Positions 11,776 to 21,740 are shown, counted from the stretch's first letter. The stretch: 64,000 bases of DNA from Microbacterium sp. No. 7 (GCF_001314225.1 NZ_CP012697.1:124001-188000), one strand, 5' to 3'. Made by a program: numbers and translations. Notes: generated by a model not told the origin, from the sequence alone.

Positions 11776-13182
11776 TCACCGCGCCGGCCGGGGGAGGAAC
11801 GCCGCGAGCACGGCGGCGCCGACCGCGACGCCGCTGCCGATGAGCAGGCCGAGACGGATGCCGTCGAACGTCGGCACCGCGTGGCCCGCGACGACGACGC
11901 TGAACTGCGCGAGCACGACGCCGATCACGGCTCCCGACGTCGCGGTGCCGAACGAGCGCATGAGGGAGTTGAAGCTGTTCGCGGCGGCCCGGTCGCTCGC
12001 GGGGGTGGCGGCCATGATCACCGCGGGCATCGCGCCGTAGGCGAAGCCGACGCCCGCGCTCACGATGCTGCTCGTGACCGCGAGCGCGACGAGCGATCCG
12101 GCCAGCAGCGTCGACAGCGCATAGCCGGCGGCGATGATGGCCGAGCCGACGATGAGCGTCGTGCGGGGTCCGCGGGCGCGGGTGAGGCGCGCTCCCAGCG
12201 GAGACAGCGCCATCATGGCGATGCCCGTGGGCGCCATCCACAGCCCCATCTGCAGCATGCTCTGCCCGTGTCCGTAGCCCGTCTCGGCGGGCAGCTGCAT
12301 GAGCTGCGGCACGATGAGCGACTGCGCGAACATCGCGAACCCGACGAGCACCGACGCGATGTTGGTGAGCAGCACGGGGCGGCGCGCCGTGGCGCGCAGG
12401 TCGATCATCGCGTGCGGCGTGCGCAGCTCCCACCATCCCCACAGCGCCAGCACGACGACCGCGCCCACGAGCAGCGCGACGACGACGGCGCTCGCCCAGC
12501 CCCACTCGTTTCCCTTCGACACGCCCAGCAGCAGCGCCACGAGTCCCGCGGCCAGCAGCAATGCGCCGAGGTAGTCGAATCGTCGCCGAGCCGGCGGCGC
12601 AGGGGCCTGGGCGTCGCGCCGTGCGGGGATGACGAGCCACATCGCGACGATCACCAGCAGCGCGAGCGTCGCGACCGACGCGAACATGACGCGCCACGTG
12701 GCGAACTGCGCGACCGCGGCGGCGATCGGCAGGCCGACGGCGCCGCCGACGCCGAGCGAGGCGCTCGTGAGGGCGACGGCGCCGGGCACCTTCCGGGGAG
12801 GCAGCAGCTCGTGCAGCACGCTGACGCCCAGCGGGATCGTGCCGGTCGCGAGGCCCTGCAGCGCCCGGCCCACGATCATCGGCGCGAGCGAGGTCGACAG
12901 CGCGCACAGCGCGGAGCCGATCACGAGCGGCAGCAGGGCGATCAGCAGCATCCGCTTCTTGCCGTACATGTCGGCCAGGCGTCCGACGATCGGCGTCGAC
13001 ACCGCCGCCGTCAGCAGGGTCACGGTGATGATCCACGAGGCGTTGGAGGGGGTGGTGTCGAAGATGGCGGGCAGCTGTGCGATCAGCGGCACCACGATCG
13101 TCTGGGTCAGCGAGCCCAGGATGCCGCCGATCACGAGCACCGTGATCAGGGGTCCGCTGCGCACGTTCTCGTGGGGATCCAT
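11776..13182 (-). CDS. MFS drug efflux transporter (EmrB/QacA, 14-TM type)
   Basis: 468 residues and about 14 hydrophobic segments, which fits the DHA2 subfamily. Visible signatures are the loop-2/3 motif GRLADMYGKKRM and motif C-like LGVGGAVGLPIAAAVAQFATWRVMF split across TM5. The start MDPHENV at 13182 is preferred over the two upstream in-frame candidates because GAGGAG lies 6 nt before it. A divergent MarR-type regulator gene and paired inverted repeats between them suggest derepression by a toxic or phenolic ligand. The substrate is unknown. Confidence 0.88.
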   Translation of the reverse strand: MDPHENVRSGPLITVLVIGGILGSLTQTIVVPLIAQLPAIFDTTPSNASWIITVTLLTAAVSTPIVGRLADMYGKKRMLLIALLPLVIGSALCALSTSLAPMIVGRALQGLATGTIPLGVSVLHELLPPRKVPGAVALTSASLGVGGAVGLPIAAAVAQFATWRVMFASVATLALLVIVAMWLVIPARRDAQAPAPPARRRFDYLGALLLAAGLVALLLGVSKGNEWGWASAVVVALLVGAVVVLALWGWWELRTPHAMIDLRATARRPVLLTNIASVLVGFAMFAQSLIVPQLMQLPAETGYGHGQSMLQMGLWMAPTGIAMMALSPLGARLTRARGPRTTLIVGSAIIAAGYALSTLLAGSLVALAVTSSIVSAGVGFAYGAMPAVIMAATPASDRAAANSFNSLMRSFGTATSGAVIGVVLAQFSVVVAGHAVPTFDGIRLGLLIGSGVAVGAAVLAAFLPRPAR

Positions 13183-13212
13183 CCACATCTCCTCAGGCCT
13201 CGTCACCCGTGA

Positions 13213-13246
13213 TGTGCGTCATGCACAGTATGTGCATCATACACAT
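13213..13246. promoter_or_regulatory. Two inverted repeats in the MFS/MarR divergent promoter
   Basis: TGTGC-N5-GCACA occupies 13213-13227 and ATGTG-N7-CACAT occupies 13230-13246. The two dyads have centres about 18 bp apart, so a dimer could sit on each along nearly the same DNA face. They lie 31 bp upstream of the MFS start and ~56 bp upstream of the MarR start. MarR proteins typically bind such 15-20-bp dyads. Confidence 0.65.
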
Positions 13247-13302
13247 CGCTAGACTGGGGCCTTCCGCGCCGGAGGCGCGAGCCGCGACGGGATGGTGTGA
13301 GC

Positions 13303-13746
13303 ATGGATGCCTCGATCGCTCGCATCGAGCGGGAGTTCATGCTGATCGGACGGCACCAGACCGCGATCTCGCGGCATCCCGACGGCATCCATCGCAGTGC
13401 CATCACGCTGCTCGCCTGCCTCGACGCCGGCGGGCCGATGAGCATCGCGGAGCTCGCCGCGGCCCTGGGGCTCGACGCGTCGACGTTGAACCGGCAGACG
13501 TCGTCGCTCTGCCGCACCGGCCTCGCCGAGCGCATCCCCGACCCCGACGGCGGCATCGCACGCAAGTTCCGCATCACCGCCGAGGGCACGCGCCGCCTCC
13601 GGCAGGAGCGCGAGGCCAACCGCCGCATCCTGGGGCGCCTGCTGAACGAGTGGGATGCCGACGACCTCGCGGCGCTCGCCGAGCTGCTCGAGCGGCTCAA
13701 CACCGAGATCGAGGCGCACAGCGGCCGCCCCTGGCCCCGCACCTGA
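13303..13746 (+). CDS. MarR-family transcriptional regulator
   Basis: 147 residues from ATG 13303; a GTG two codons earlier (13297) is an alternative start. The winged helix-turn-helix occupies residues ~35-95: MSIAELAAALGLDASTLNRQ is the recognition HTH, and the wing is RIPDPDGGIARKFRITAEG, matching the MarR DxR-type wing. N- and C-terminal helices would form the dimer interface. It most likely represses the divergent MFS efflux gene and itself. Confidence 0.88.
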   Translation: MDASIARIEREFMLIGRHQTAISRHPDGIHRSAITLLACLDAGGPMSIAELAAALGLDASTLNRQTSSLCRTGLAERIPDPDGGIARKFRITAEGTRRLRQEREANRRILGRLLNEWDADDLAALAELLERLNTEIEAHSGRPWPRT

Positions 13747-13796
13747 CGCCCTCGCCGGGTCTCCGTGCCGGCGCGCGAACGCTTCGAGCCGGCAAC

Positions 13797-13883
13797 GGCG
13801 CCGGCATCCTGCATCGGCGGCAGAGTCATTCGCCGCCGGTGCAGGAAGCAGCAGCCTTCACCGGAGGTGTCTGCGGGTTACGC
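13797..13883 (+). repeat. Left copy of 87-bp direct repeat bounding the IS-rich island
   Basis: The first 64 bp (13797-13860) are identical to 20220-20283 and the next 23 bp differ at three positions. The repeat contains a stem-loop at 13807-13846: 15-bp arms starting TCCTGCATCGGCGGC with one G-T wobble and a 10-nt loop, so it could also act as a bidirectional terminator for the MarR gene. The two copies enclose the low-GC island. No tRNA is next to either copy. Confidence 0.8.
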
Positions 13884-13960
13884 CCCAGGGTCGGGTTCGC
13901 CGTCGGCCGTACGAACAGCGGATGCAGAACTTGTCGCGATGTGTGGATGTACATCATCCG

Positions 13961-13989
13961 TTGACCACTCGATCAAAGCGGGCTAACAT
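13961..13989 (+). promoter_or_regulatory. Sigma-70-type promoter of the IS-split secreted-protein gene
   Basis: TTGACC (13961-13966), exactly 17 nt, then TAACAT (13984-13989) fits a housekeeping promoter. The ribosome-binding run AAAGGGGG follows at 14003-14010, 6 nt before the ATG at 14017. A 10-bp palindrome GATGTACATC lies just upstream at 13946-13955 and could be an operator. Confidence 0.6.
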
Positions 13990-14477
13990 CAACAGATCAT
14001 ACAAAGGGGGTCCTAAATGGAAAGATCGCGGAAACAGAAGCTGCTTACAAGAGCAGTTGTTGCTCTGTTCAGTGCTGCTTGCTTGGCGGTCGGGGTGGTG
14101 CACGTAGCGGAAGGGGCGGAACTCCCGGTCACCGTATCGATAGCTGATAAAGAATTTTTTGTTTCTGCTACCGGGAAAGTCGTTCATCGTGTGGGAGACG
14201 CGGGAGAGAGCCTCGAGTTGTGGACTCGGGATGATGGTTCGGCGATGACGGTTCACCGGTATCAGGGTGTTCCGCGAAGCGATGGATTCGTATCTCCCGA
14301 TGAGTACTCAAAGCAGCAACAGGAAGTCACCGACGAGTGGGGTGTCGATCTCAGTCGAACCGAGGAAGTGCAGTATTTCTCGGCCGACGAAGTGCAGGTT
14401 GATCCGGATGCTCTTGTTCCTCGGATTATCATCGCCGCGACCGCGTCATCTATTTCCGTTGCATGGAACGAGGTGAC

Positions 14478-15838
14478 GTCCCGCTGAGTGGTGGAGTTTC
14501 TCGACACCGTGCGGTCAGTTGGGTTTGATTATGCCGCAGCGATTTCGGGGATGACCACCTCCTCGATGTGGGCGGTGTTCATGGCGTCGAGTTGCCGCAT
14601 GGAGTGCTCGGAGAAGTAGCGGCGGTCGCCGGCTTCCCATTCGTCGTGCTGCTCGACCAGGACCGCGCCGGCCAGGCGCAGCAGCGCGGCGGGGTTGGGG
14701 AACACCCCGACCACGTCGGTGCGACGCTTGATCTCCTTGTTCACCCGTTCCAGCGGGTTCGTGGACCAGATCTGCCGCCAGTGCTTCTGCGGGAACCCAG
14801 TGAACGCGAGCAGGTCGTCTCGTGCGTCGGAGAGCATCTCGGCAACCTTCGGGTGCGACCGGTCGAGCATGCGGACGACTTCGTCGAACTGGGCCTGAAC
14901 ATGCTCCTTGTCGGGTTGGGCGAAGATCGTGCGGATGATCGAGGCGACCATCTCGCCGCTGGCCTTGGGCACCACCGCGAGGACGTTGCGCATGAAGTGC
15001 ACCCGGCAGCGTTGCCAGGCGGCGCCCTGCAGAACGGTGCTGATCGCTTTCTTCAGCCCGGTGTGGGCGTCGGAGATCACCAGTTGCGTGCCGGCCAGCC
15101 CACGGGCCTTCAGAGAGCGCAGGAAGCTGGTCCAGAACGGCTCACTCTCGGTGTCGCCGACGTCGAAGCCGAGCACTTCGCGGCGTCCGTCTGCGGCGAC
15201 GCCGACGGCGACGACGATCGCCTGCGACACCACCCGATGATTCACTCGTGCTTTGCAGTAGGTGGCGTCGAGGAACACATACGGGTAGCCCATCGTCGCA
15301 AGATCGCGGTCGCGGAACGCGGCGACCTCGGCGTCCAGGTCGGCGCAGATCCTGGACACCTCGGACTTCGAGATCCCGGTGTCGGCGCCGAGCGCCTTCA
15401 CCAGGTCGTCGACCTTCCTCGTGGAGACGCCGTGCAGGTAGGCCTCCATCACCACCGCGAACAGTGCCTGATCGACGCGGCGACGTCGCTCCAGCAGCGA
15501 CGGGAAGAACGTCCCCTGCCGCAGCTTCGGGATCCGCAGCTCCAGATCCCCGGCGGTCGTGGACAGGGTCCTCGGTCGGGAGCCGTTGCGCTGTGTCGTC
15601 CGGGTGGACGACCGTTCGAACGGGGCGGCACCGATCAACGCGGTCGCTTCCGCGTTGATCAGCTCCTGGTAGAGCGTCTCGGTCGCGACCCGGATCCGGT
15701 CGGTGACATCGGTGAGTTTCAGTTCCCCGAGCAGCTCGAGCAGGGCAGACTGGTCAAGAGCCATCGTGCGTTTGTGTCCTTCCGTGAGTTTCCTAGACAG
15801 TTCTCACTGACCATCGCACGATGGCTCACCACGTTCAC
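14478..15838 (-). mobile_element. IS256-family insertion sequence A (1361 bp)
   Basis: The element carries one transposase gene on the minus strand. Flanks GAGGTGAC (14470-14477) and GACGTGAC (15839-15846) are an 8-bp target duplication with one difference. The boundary was fixed by this match and by the fact that excision restores the reading frame of the host gene (..SISVAWNEVT | LEPENYTTPR..). Terminal inverted repeats are weak (GTGGTG and GGTCAGT blocks near both ends). The single mismatch in the duplication suggests it is older than the other three copies here. Confidence 0.75.
14529..15764 (-). CDS. IS256-family transposase (element A)
   Basis: 411 residues, full length for the family. 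The transposase_mut architecture is clear: GLAGTQLVISDAHTGLKKAI carries the second Asp, YVFLDATYC the first Asp, and STNPLERVNKEIKRRTDVVG the Glu, completing the DDE triad. The C-x2-H signature WQRCRVHFMRN between the second Asp and the Glu is also present. It is about 45% similar by eye to the transposase of the three copies of element B/C/D, so it is a different IS of the same family. No frameshift or stop is seen, so it may be active. Confidence 0.93.
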   Translation of the reverse strand: MALDQSALLELLGELKLTDVTDRIRVATETLYQELINAEATALIGAAPFERSSTRTTQRNGSRPRTLSTTAGDLELRIPKLRQGTFFPSLLERRRRVDQALFAVVMEAYLHGVSTRKVDDLVKALGADTGISKSEVSRICADLDAEVAAFRDRDLATMGYPYVFLDATYCKARVNHRVVSQAIVVAVGVAADGRREVLGFDVGDTESEPFWTSFLRSLKARGLAGTQLVISDAHTGLKKAISTVLQGAAWQRCRVHFMRNVLAVVPKASGEMVASIIRTIFAQPDKEHVQAQFDEVVRMLDRSHPKVAEMLSDARDDLLAFTGFPQKHWRQIWSTNPLERVNKEIKRRTDVVGVFPNPAALLRLAGAVLVEQHDEWEAGDRRYFSEHSMRQLDAMNTAHIEEVVIPEIAAA

Positions 15839-16089
15839 GACGTGACACTCGAGCCCGAGAACTACACCACTCCCAGGGACGTCACCTGGAACGAAGAGGA
15901 TCGAAGGGGGAACAGATCGGTATACGTCGACGGAAGAAAGGTGGGGACGTCTGCGACCGGATCGTACGTCATCAGCGGTCTTCGCCCTTCACACAGCTAC
16001 GATGTATCAGTTCTCTCCGAGCCCGCGGAGAAGGAAGCCTATGAGTCGCACCTAGTAAGGTCTACTTCGATCCAAGCGACAATCTCGAC

Positions 16090-17514
16090 AGTAGTGCCCC
16101 TTAACGTGGTGTAGCGCGCGGTGGCTGCCGGTCCTGTCTTGGACGTGGGCGCGGTCACCGTGTGATCCTTCGAGGAAACTCTCACATCCCACTCGAAAGG
16201 CATCATCACGATGACCGCACCTCATATTGTCGACCCTGCCCGCCTGCTCGGTGAAGCCCTTGCCGACGGATCTCCCGATCTGATGCGGCAGTTGCTGCAG
16301 ACGATGATCAACGCGCTGCTGTCCGCCGACGCGGACGCTGTTGTCGGCGCCGAATGGGGCAAGCCCAGCCCCGACCGCACCGCCCAACGCAACGGCTACC
16401 GGCACCGCGACCTGGACACTCGTGTCGGCACGATCGACGTTCAGATCCCGAAGCTGCGCACCGGAACCTACTTCCCGGAGTGGTTGCTGGAGCGCCGTAA
16501 GCGGGCCGAGACGGCGCTGATCACCGTGGTCGCGGACTGCTACCTCGCCGGCGTCTCCACCCGACGGATGGACAAGCTCGTGAAGACTCTCGGGATCCAC
16601 TCGCTGTCGAAGTCGCAGGTCTCGCGGATGGCGGCGGACCTCGACGAGCACGTCGACCAGTTCCGTCACCGCCCGCTCGATGATGCAGGCCCGTTCACGT
16701 TCGTCGCCGCCGACGCGCTCACCATGAAGGTCCGCGAAGGCGGCCGCGTGATCAACGCGGTCGTGCTCATCGCGACCGGCGTGAATGGGGACGGGCATCG
16801 CGAAGTCCTCGGCCTGCGCGTGGCGACCAGCGAGACCGGGGCGGCCTGGAACTCGTTCTTCGCCGACCTCGTCGCCCGCGGCCTCGGCGGGGTCCGCCTG
16901 GTCACCTCCGACGCGCACGCCGGGCTGGTGGAAGCGATCTCGGCGAACCTGCCCGGAGCTGTCTGGCAGAGATGCAGAACCCACTACGCGGCGAACCTGA
17001 TGAGCGTGACACCGAAGGCCATGTGGCCGGCGGTGAAAGCGATGCTGCACTCCGTCTACGACCAGCCCGACAAGGACGCCGTGCACGCCCAGTTCGACCG
17101 GCTGCTGGACTACGTCGACGGGAAACTCCCCGACGCGTTCGAGCACCTCGACGCCGCGAGGGCGGACATCCTCGCGTTCACCGGGTTCCCCGACGGGCTC
17201 TGGCAGCAGATTTGGTCGAACAATCCGAACGAGCGCCTCAACCGGGAGATCCGCCGCCGCACCGATTCCGTGGGCATCTTCCCCAATCGCGACGCGATCA
17301 TCCGCCTCGTCGGCGCGGTCCTCGCCGAGCAGACTGACGAATGGGTCGAGGGCCGCCGCTACCTCGGCCTCGAGATCCTTGCCAAGTCCCGCCTCACCCT
17401 CGTCGCCGACACCGGAGAGGAGGTGAACACCGACACCGTCCTCGAGCTCAGCGCCTAACCGAAATCAACAACAGAAGGATCACCGTCCGCTACACCACGT
17501 CCCGGGGCTTGACC
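16090..17514 (+). mobile_element. IS256-family insertion sequence, copy B (1425 bp)
   Basis: It is bounded by a perfect 8-bp duplication ATCTCGAC (16082-16089 and 17515-17522). The left end reads AGTAGTGCCCC and the right end, read inward, GGTCAAGCCCC; both continue into the shared block ACGTGGTGTAGCG, giving an imperfect ~34-bp terminal inverted repeat. Copies C and D have the same length and the same ends. It interrupts the secreted-protein gene in its FN3-to-C-terminal linker. Confidence 0.93.
16211..17458 (+). CDS. IS256-family transposase (copy B)
   Basis: 415 residues, identical in all three copies in the window. The DDE residues lie in [12 protein letters not shown] (Asp), [16 protein letters not shown] (Asp) and [19 protein letters not shown] (Glu), with the C-x2-H motif [12 protein letters not shown] between the second Asp and the Glu. 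The ATG lies ~120 nt inside the left end. The transposase is expected to recognise the ~34-bp terminal repeats and generate 8-bp duplications, as seen. Confidence 0.95.
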   Translation: MTAPHIVDPARLLGEALADGSPDLMRQLLQTMINALLSADADAVVGAEWGKPSPDRTAQRNGYRHRDLDTRVGTIDVQIPKLRTGTYFPEWLLERRKRAETALITVVADCYLAGVSTRRMDKLVKTLGIHSLSKSQVSRMAADLDEHVDQFRHRPLDDAGPFTFVAADALTMKVREGGRVINAVVLIATGVNGDGHREVLGLRVATSETGAAWNSFFADLVARGLGGVRLVTSDAHAGLVEAISANLPGAVWQRCRTHYAANLMSVTPKAMWPAVKAMLHSVYDQPDKDAVHAQFDRLLDYVDGKLPDAFEHLDAARADILAFTGFPDGLWQQIWSNNPNERLNREIRRRTDSVGIFPNRDAIIRLVGAVLAEQTDEWVEGRRYLGLEILAKSRLTLVADTGEEVNTDTVLELSA

Positions 17515-18133
17515 ATCTCGACTACCCCCGAAGCGTGGTCTTCCGAGACCGAAGCGCGAGTGCTCGCCGCAATGAGCCAACCTGCTGTCTCTGCATACAA
17601 CCACAAGGCGTTCATCCAGAACTCGCGTGTCGCCTTGAACTGGTATCAGCAAATCGGTTGCGGCGGGGCGCCTTGGGAGGGGGCGCAGCACGGAGGTGAC
17701 AATCGCGGTTTTGTCGTACCTACGACGGCAAACCCTAAGCTCAGTCACCCTGACTATCGAACTAGCGTTCACTTCTGGGTGAACTGGCAGGGAACTCCTG
17801 CGCTTGGATTCGCCAAGAGCGTCAATCCGTCCCGGAAGTATGTCAACAATGTTCTCGTTGAAACGCGTGTCGCGGGAATGGGGAACGTCTACGCCTCCAA
17901 CGGAATTCGTTCCGGTAGTTACGCGAGCACCGACATCAATCATGACGTCGGCAATCCGTTCTGCACGGTCGGATCGATCTGGTACGCGGAGCACGTCGGC
18001 TTGTGGAGATCGGGTATGGTCGAGGTCTTCGGAGAGTCCTACAGAGTTCCTCACCATGAGGCATACTTCTATCCCGGGTACGGAACTCCTATCTGGCGTA
18101 CATTGTTGCGGACGACGAACGTCGGCTTTGATT

Positions 18134-19558
18134 GGTCAAGCCCCGGGACGTGGTGTAGCGGACGGTGATCCTTCTGTTGTTGATTTCGGTTAGGCGCTGA
18201 GCTCGAGGACGGTGTCGGTGTTCACCTCCTCTCCGGTGTCGGCGACGAGGGTGAGGCGGGACTTGGCAAGGATCTCGAGGCCGAGGTAGCGGCGGCCCTC
18301 GACCCATTCGTCAGTCTGCTCGGCGAGGACCGCGCCGACGAGGCGGATGATCGCGTCGCGATTGGGGAAGATGCCCACGGAATCGGTGCGGCGGCGGATC
18401 TCCCGGTTGAGGCGCTCGTTCGGATTGTTCGACCAAATCTGCTGCCAGAGCCCGTCGGGGAACCCGGTGAACGCGAGGATGTCCGCCCTCGCGGCGTCGA
18501 GGTGCTCGAACGCGTCGGGGAGTTTCCCGTCGACGTAGTCCAGCAGCCGGTCGAACTGGGCGTGCACGGCGTCCTTGTCGGGCTGGTCGTAGACGGAGTG
18601 CAGCATCGCTTTCACCGCCGGCCACATGGCCTTCGGTGTCACGCTCATCAGGTTCGCCGCGTAGTGGGTTCTGCATCTCTGCCAGACAGCTCCGGGCAGG
18701 TTCGCCGAGATCGCTTCCACCAGCCCGGCGTGCGCGTCGGAGGTGACCAGGCGGACCCCGCCGAGGCCGCGGGCGACGAGGTCGGCGAAGAACGAGTTCC
18801 AGGCCGCCCCGGTCTCGCTGGTCGCCACGCGCAGGCCGAGGACTTCGCGATGCCCGTCCCCATTCACGCCGGTCGCGATGAGCACGACCGCGTTGATCAC
18901 GCGGCCGCCTTCGCGGACCTTCATGGTGAGCGCGTCGGCGGCGACGAACGTGAACGGGCCTGCATCATCGAGCGGGCGGTGACGGAACTGGTCGACGTGC
19001 TCGTCGAGGTCCGCCGCCATCCGCGAGACCTGCGACTTCGACAGCGAGTGGATCCCGAGAGTCTTCACGAGCTTGTCCATCCGTCGGGTGGAGACGCCGG
19101 CGAGGTAGCAGTCCGCGACCACGGTGATCAGCGCCGTCTCGGCCCGCTTACGGCGCTCCAGCAACCACTCCGGGAAGTAGGTTCCGGTGCGCAGCTTCGG
19201 GATCTGAACGTCGATCGTGCCGACACGAGTGTCCAGGTCGCGGTGCCGGTAGCCGTTGCGTTGGGCGGTGCGGTCGGGGCTGGGCTTGCCCCATTCGGCG
19301 CCGACAACAGCGTCCGCGTCGGCGGACAGCAGCGCGTTGATCATCGTCTGCAGCAACTGCCGCATCAGATCGGGAGATCCGTCGGCAAGGGCTTCACCGA
19401 GCAGGCGGGCAGGGTCGACAATATGAGGTGCGGTCATCGTGATGATGCCTTTCGAGTGGGATGTGAGAGTTTCCTCGAAGGATCACACGGTGACCGCGCC
19501 CACGTCCAAGACAGGACCGGCAGCCACCGCGCGCTACACCACGTTAAGGGGCACTACT
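18134..19558 (-). mobile_element. IS256-family insertion sequence, copy C (1425 bp)
   Basis: It is bounded by a perfect 8-bp duplication CTTTGATT (18126-18133 and 19559-19566) and is inverted relative to copy B. It interrupts the last 20 codons of the secreted-protein gene. Copies B and C therefore face each other across a 611-bp gene fragment, a composite-like arrangement that could move or invert the fragment. Confidence 0.93.
18190..19437 (-). CDS. IS256-family transposase (copy C)
   Basis: 415 residues, the same as the copy B product at every position, with the same DDE triad. The identity of B, C and D indicates recent spread from one source. Intact start, frame and stop. Confidence 0.95.
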   Translation of the reverse strand: MTAPHIVDPARLLGEALADGSPDLMRQLLQTMINALLSADADAVVGAEWGKPSPDRTAQRNGYRHRDLDTRVGTIDVQIPKLRTGTYFPEWLLERRKRAETALITVVADCYLAGVSTRRMDKLVKTLGIHSLSKSQVSRMAADLDEHVDQFRHRPLDDAGPFTFVAADALTMKVREGGRVINAVVLIATGVNGDGHREVLGLRVATSETGAAWNSFFADLVARGLGGVRLVTSDAHAGLVEAISANLPGAVWQRCRTHYAANLMSVTPKAMWPAVKAMLHSVYDQPDKDAVHAQFDRLLDYVDGKLPDAFEHLDAARADILAFTGFPDGLWQQIWSNNPNERLNREIRRRTDSVGIFPNRDAIIRLVGAVLAEQTDEWVEGRRYLGLEILAKSRLTLVADTGEEVNTDTVLELSA

Positions 19559-19642
19559 CTTTGATTGCCTGACAGGAATATGCGGAACGTTTCCCTACTG
19601 GGAGTTTATGGATCTTCCGTGACGGGGGAGTGCATCATCCGC

Positions 19643-20185
19643 ATGAAGCAAGGTCGCACCGACGCAGGAGACGCCACGCGCACTCGGCGTTGGACACGCC
19701 TGGTCACGCAGGTTGTGGGGATCGAGGCCGCGCTGATCCTGGGACTCGCCGTCGTGGTGCTGGTCAATCTCGAGAACGGTCTCGGAGCGTCGCCTTTCGA
19801 GTTCGTCTCGGATGTCGCGATCCTCGGACTTCCCTTCGTCGTGCTCGTCGCGATGTCGTGGATGCGGGTCGTCGCGCGTACGGCTGAGGAGAGCAACCGG
19901 GTTGTCTCCCTTACGCTGACCGCGGCGGCGCTGTTCGCCGTGGCCGGCGGTGTTCTCGTCGGACTCTTCGAGGCATTCAGGCAGGCGAATCCCTTCGCGG
20001 CGCTGTTGCCGGGGACCCTCGCTGCTCTCGCCGGAGTCTGGTGCGGGGCGATATCCCAGCCGTGGGTGGCCGTCATGGAGCGCCGACGCTGGGTCGCGAT
20101 CGCAACGGGCGTGGCGGTGACTCTCGTGGTCGGTGCGGGCCTTGTTCGGCTGGTTCTGCGTGCGTCGGGGCTCCTTCACGGCTGA
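19643..20185 (+). CDS. Small integral membrane protein of unknown function
   Basis: 180 residues with four to five hydrophobic segments at ~22-42 (GIEAALILGLAVVVLVNL), 55-75, 87-110, 115-135 and 150-172, and short charged loops. The start ATG 19643 is chosen because a GGGGGAG run lies 12 nt upstream; in-frame GTG 19619 is an alternative. It begins 20 nt after the stop of the IS-split gene and before the right-hand direct repeat, so it belongs to the same island and possibly the same transcription unit. I do not recognise the family. Confidence 0.65.
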   Translation: MKQGRTDAGDATRTRRWTRLVTQVVGIEAALILGLAVVVLVNLENGLGASPFEFVSDVAILGLPFVVLVAMSWMRVVARTAEESNRVVSLTLTAAALFAVAGGVLVGLFEAFRQANPFAALLPGTLAALAGVWCGAISQPWVAVMERRRWVAIATGVAVTLVVGAGLVRLVLRASGLLHG

Positions 20186-20219
20186 CGCGCGTCCGAGGAC
20201 GTGACATCCTTCGAGGCTT

Positions 20220-20306
20220 GGCGCCGGCATCCTGCATCGGCGGCAGAGTCATTCGCCGCCGGTGCAGGAAGCAGCAGCCTTCAGCGGACGTGTCTGCGGG
20301 TTACGT
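20220..20306 (+). repeat. Right copy of 87-bp direct repeat
   Basis: This copy is identical to 13797-13860 over its first 64 bp. Its right end overlaps the stop codon of the FAD oxidoreductase gene at 20301-20303. It carries the same 40-nt stem-loop (20230-20269), which would serve as a terminator for that minus-strand gene. Overlap with the 3' end of a gene resembles an integration site, but no integrase gene is present in the island. Confidence 0.8.
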
Positions 20307-21731
20307 CCCCAGCTCCGGGGCGGTGCGGATGCCGAAGACGTCGCGCAGGGCGCAGCGGGCGGCCAGCCATCCCGACTGGCCGTGCACGCCGGGGCCCGGC
20401 GCGGTCGAGGCGCCGCACAGGTAGACGCCGGGCAGCGGCGTGCGCCACGGCGCCGGGCTCGCCACGGGCCGCGCGAACAGCTGACCCAGGGTCGCGGCCC
20501 CGGCCGCGATGTCGCCGCCGACGTAGTTCGGGTTCTCGGTGGCGACCTGCGCGGCCGAGCGCGCGTGATGCGCGATGACGACGTCGCGGATGCCGGGCGC
20601 GTGCTCCTCGAGCGCGGTGAGGATCGTCTCGGTCGGGTCGCGGTCGGACCCCGAGGGCATGTGCGCGTAGGCCCACAGCGTGTGCGCGTCGCCGGGGGCG
20701 CGCGAGGCGTCGAACAGCGAGGGCTGCGCGACGATCGTGAAGGGCCGCTCCGCGTGCCGGCCCCGCAGCACGGCGTCCTCGGCGCGGGCGATCTGCGCGC
20801 GGGTGCCGCCGAGGTGCACGGTGCCCGCGCGCGCCAGCTCGGGATCGCGCCACGGCACGGGCGCCGACAGTGCGAGGTCGAGCTTGGCGATGCCGGGCCC
20901 GTAGCGGAAGCGCTCGTAGCGACGCCGGGCGCGCGCCGGCATCCGCGCCCCCGCGAGGCGCACGAACGCGCGGGGCGTGACGTCGAGCACGATCGCGGTC
21001 GCATCGAGCTCGTCGAGGCTCGTCACCTCGTGTCCCGTCACGACCTCGCCGCCGTGCGCCACGAGATCGGCCACCAGGGCGTCGACGATCGCCTGCGAGC
21101 CGCCGACGGGAACGGGCCAGCCGCCCGCGTGGGCGTGCGCCGTGAGCATGAGGCCCGCGCCGGCCCCCGCGAGGCTCGGCTGCCGCACGATCGCGTGCGC
21201 CGCGGCACCCGTGAGCAGCGCGGGCGCGACCTCGTCGCGGAAGCGTGCGCCGCGGCCCTCGACGAACGAGCGGATGCCGAACCGTGCGAGCAGCACGGGA
21301 TGCCGGGGCACCGCCAGCAGCGGCGCGAGGGTCACCTCGGCGACCTCCGCGGCGTGCGACGCGAGCGGCCGCACGAGCGCCCGGTACAGGCGCGCGTCCC
21401 GGCCCAGCCCGTCGGCCGTGCGCTCCAGATCGCGGTAGGCGATGCCGGATCGGCCGTCCGGCAGCGGGTGCGCGAACGAGACCTCGGGCGTCACGAACGG
21501 CACGCGCCCGGTCAGGCCGAACGCGCGGAAGAACGGCGAGGCCACCGCCATCGGATGCACCGCCGAGCAGACGTCGTGCCGGAATCCCGGCAGCGTGAGC
21601 TCCGCGGTGCGCGACCCGCCCCCGGCGGTCGCCGCCCGCTCGTACACCCGCACGCGCAGGCCCGCACGGGCGAGCGTGACGGCCGCCGCGAGCCCGTTCG
21701 GGCCGGCGCCGACGACCGCGACGTCCGTCAT
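20301..21731 (-). CDS. NAD(P)/FAD-dependent oxidoreductase, phytoene-desaturase-like
   Basis: 476 residues. The N-terminal dinucleotide-binding motif is [20 protein letters not shown] with the acidic residue at the end of strand 2 (RVRVYERA). The amine-oxidase/CrtI-type C-terminal motif is [20 protein letters not shown] near residues 435-455. Members oxidise or isomerise polyenes and other hydrophobic substrates using FAD. No other carotenoid gene is nearby, so the substrate is undefined; many actinobacterial homologues are annotated only as NAD(P)/FAD-dependent oxidoreductase. Its stop lies in the right-hand direct repeat, and the penicillin-acylase gene starts upstream on the same strand 9 nt away. 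Confidence 0.88.
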   Translation of the reverse strand: MTDVAVVGAGPNGLAAAVTLARAGLRVRVYERAATAGGGSRTAELTLPGFRHDVCSAVHPMAVASPFFRAFGLTGRVPFVTPEVSFAHPLPDGRSGIAYRDLERTADGLGRDARLYRALVRPLASHAAEVAEVTLAPLLAVPRHPVLLARFGIRSFVEGRGARFRDEVAPALLTGAAAHAIVRQPSLAGAGAGLMLTAHAHAGGWPVPVGGSQAIVDALVADLVAHGGEVVTGHEVTSLDELDATAIVLDVTPRAFVRLAGARMPARARRRYERFRYGPGIAKLDLALSAPVPWRDPELARAGTVHLGGTRAQIARAEDAVLRGRHAERPFTIVAQPSLFDASRAPGDAHTLWAYAHMPSGSDRDPTETILTALEEHAPGIRDVVIAHHARSAAQVATENPNYVGGDIAAGAATLGQLFARPVASPAPWRTPLPGVYLCGASTAPGPGVHGQSGWLAARCALRDVFGIRTAPELGT

Positions 21732-21740
21732 GCGGGAGCC

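Larger units (their letters stand above)
14017..19622 (+). pseudogene. Secreted FN3-containing protein gene split by three IS elements
   Basis: Four coding pieces are 14017-14477, 15847-16089, 17523-18133 and 19567-19622. Joining them after removing the three insertions and one copy of each 8-bp target duplication gives 1371 nt, an open frame of 456 codons plus TGA. The product begins with a Sec signal peptide (basic MERSRKQKLL, hydrophobic core, cleavage likely after VAEGA). Residues ~135-235 read as a fibronectin type III domain (SISVAWNEV ... SVYVDGRKVG ... YVISGLRPSHSYDVSVL). The C-terminal ~210 residues are Trp/Tyr/Gly-rich with GGDNRGFVVP, weakly recalling DUF3238-type secreted proteins. 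The region is visibly lower in GC than the chromosome, suggesting transfer. As it stands only an N-terminal ~157-residue fragment could be made. Confidence 0.85.

Noticed and set aside
15821..16114. A 97-codon frame beginning MAHHVHDVTL
   Set aside because: Its start codon lies in the right end of IS copy A and its end in copy B; it is the middle piece of the split secreted-protein gene.
13797..20306. tRNA-type attachment sites for the island
   Set aside because: No tRNA-like fold or integrase gene is present; the repeat hairpin has no cloverleaf arms.
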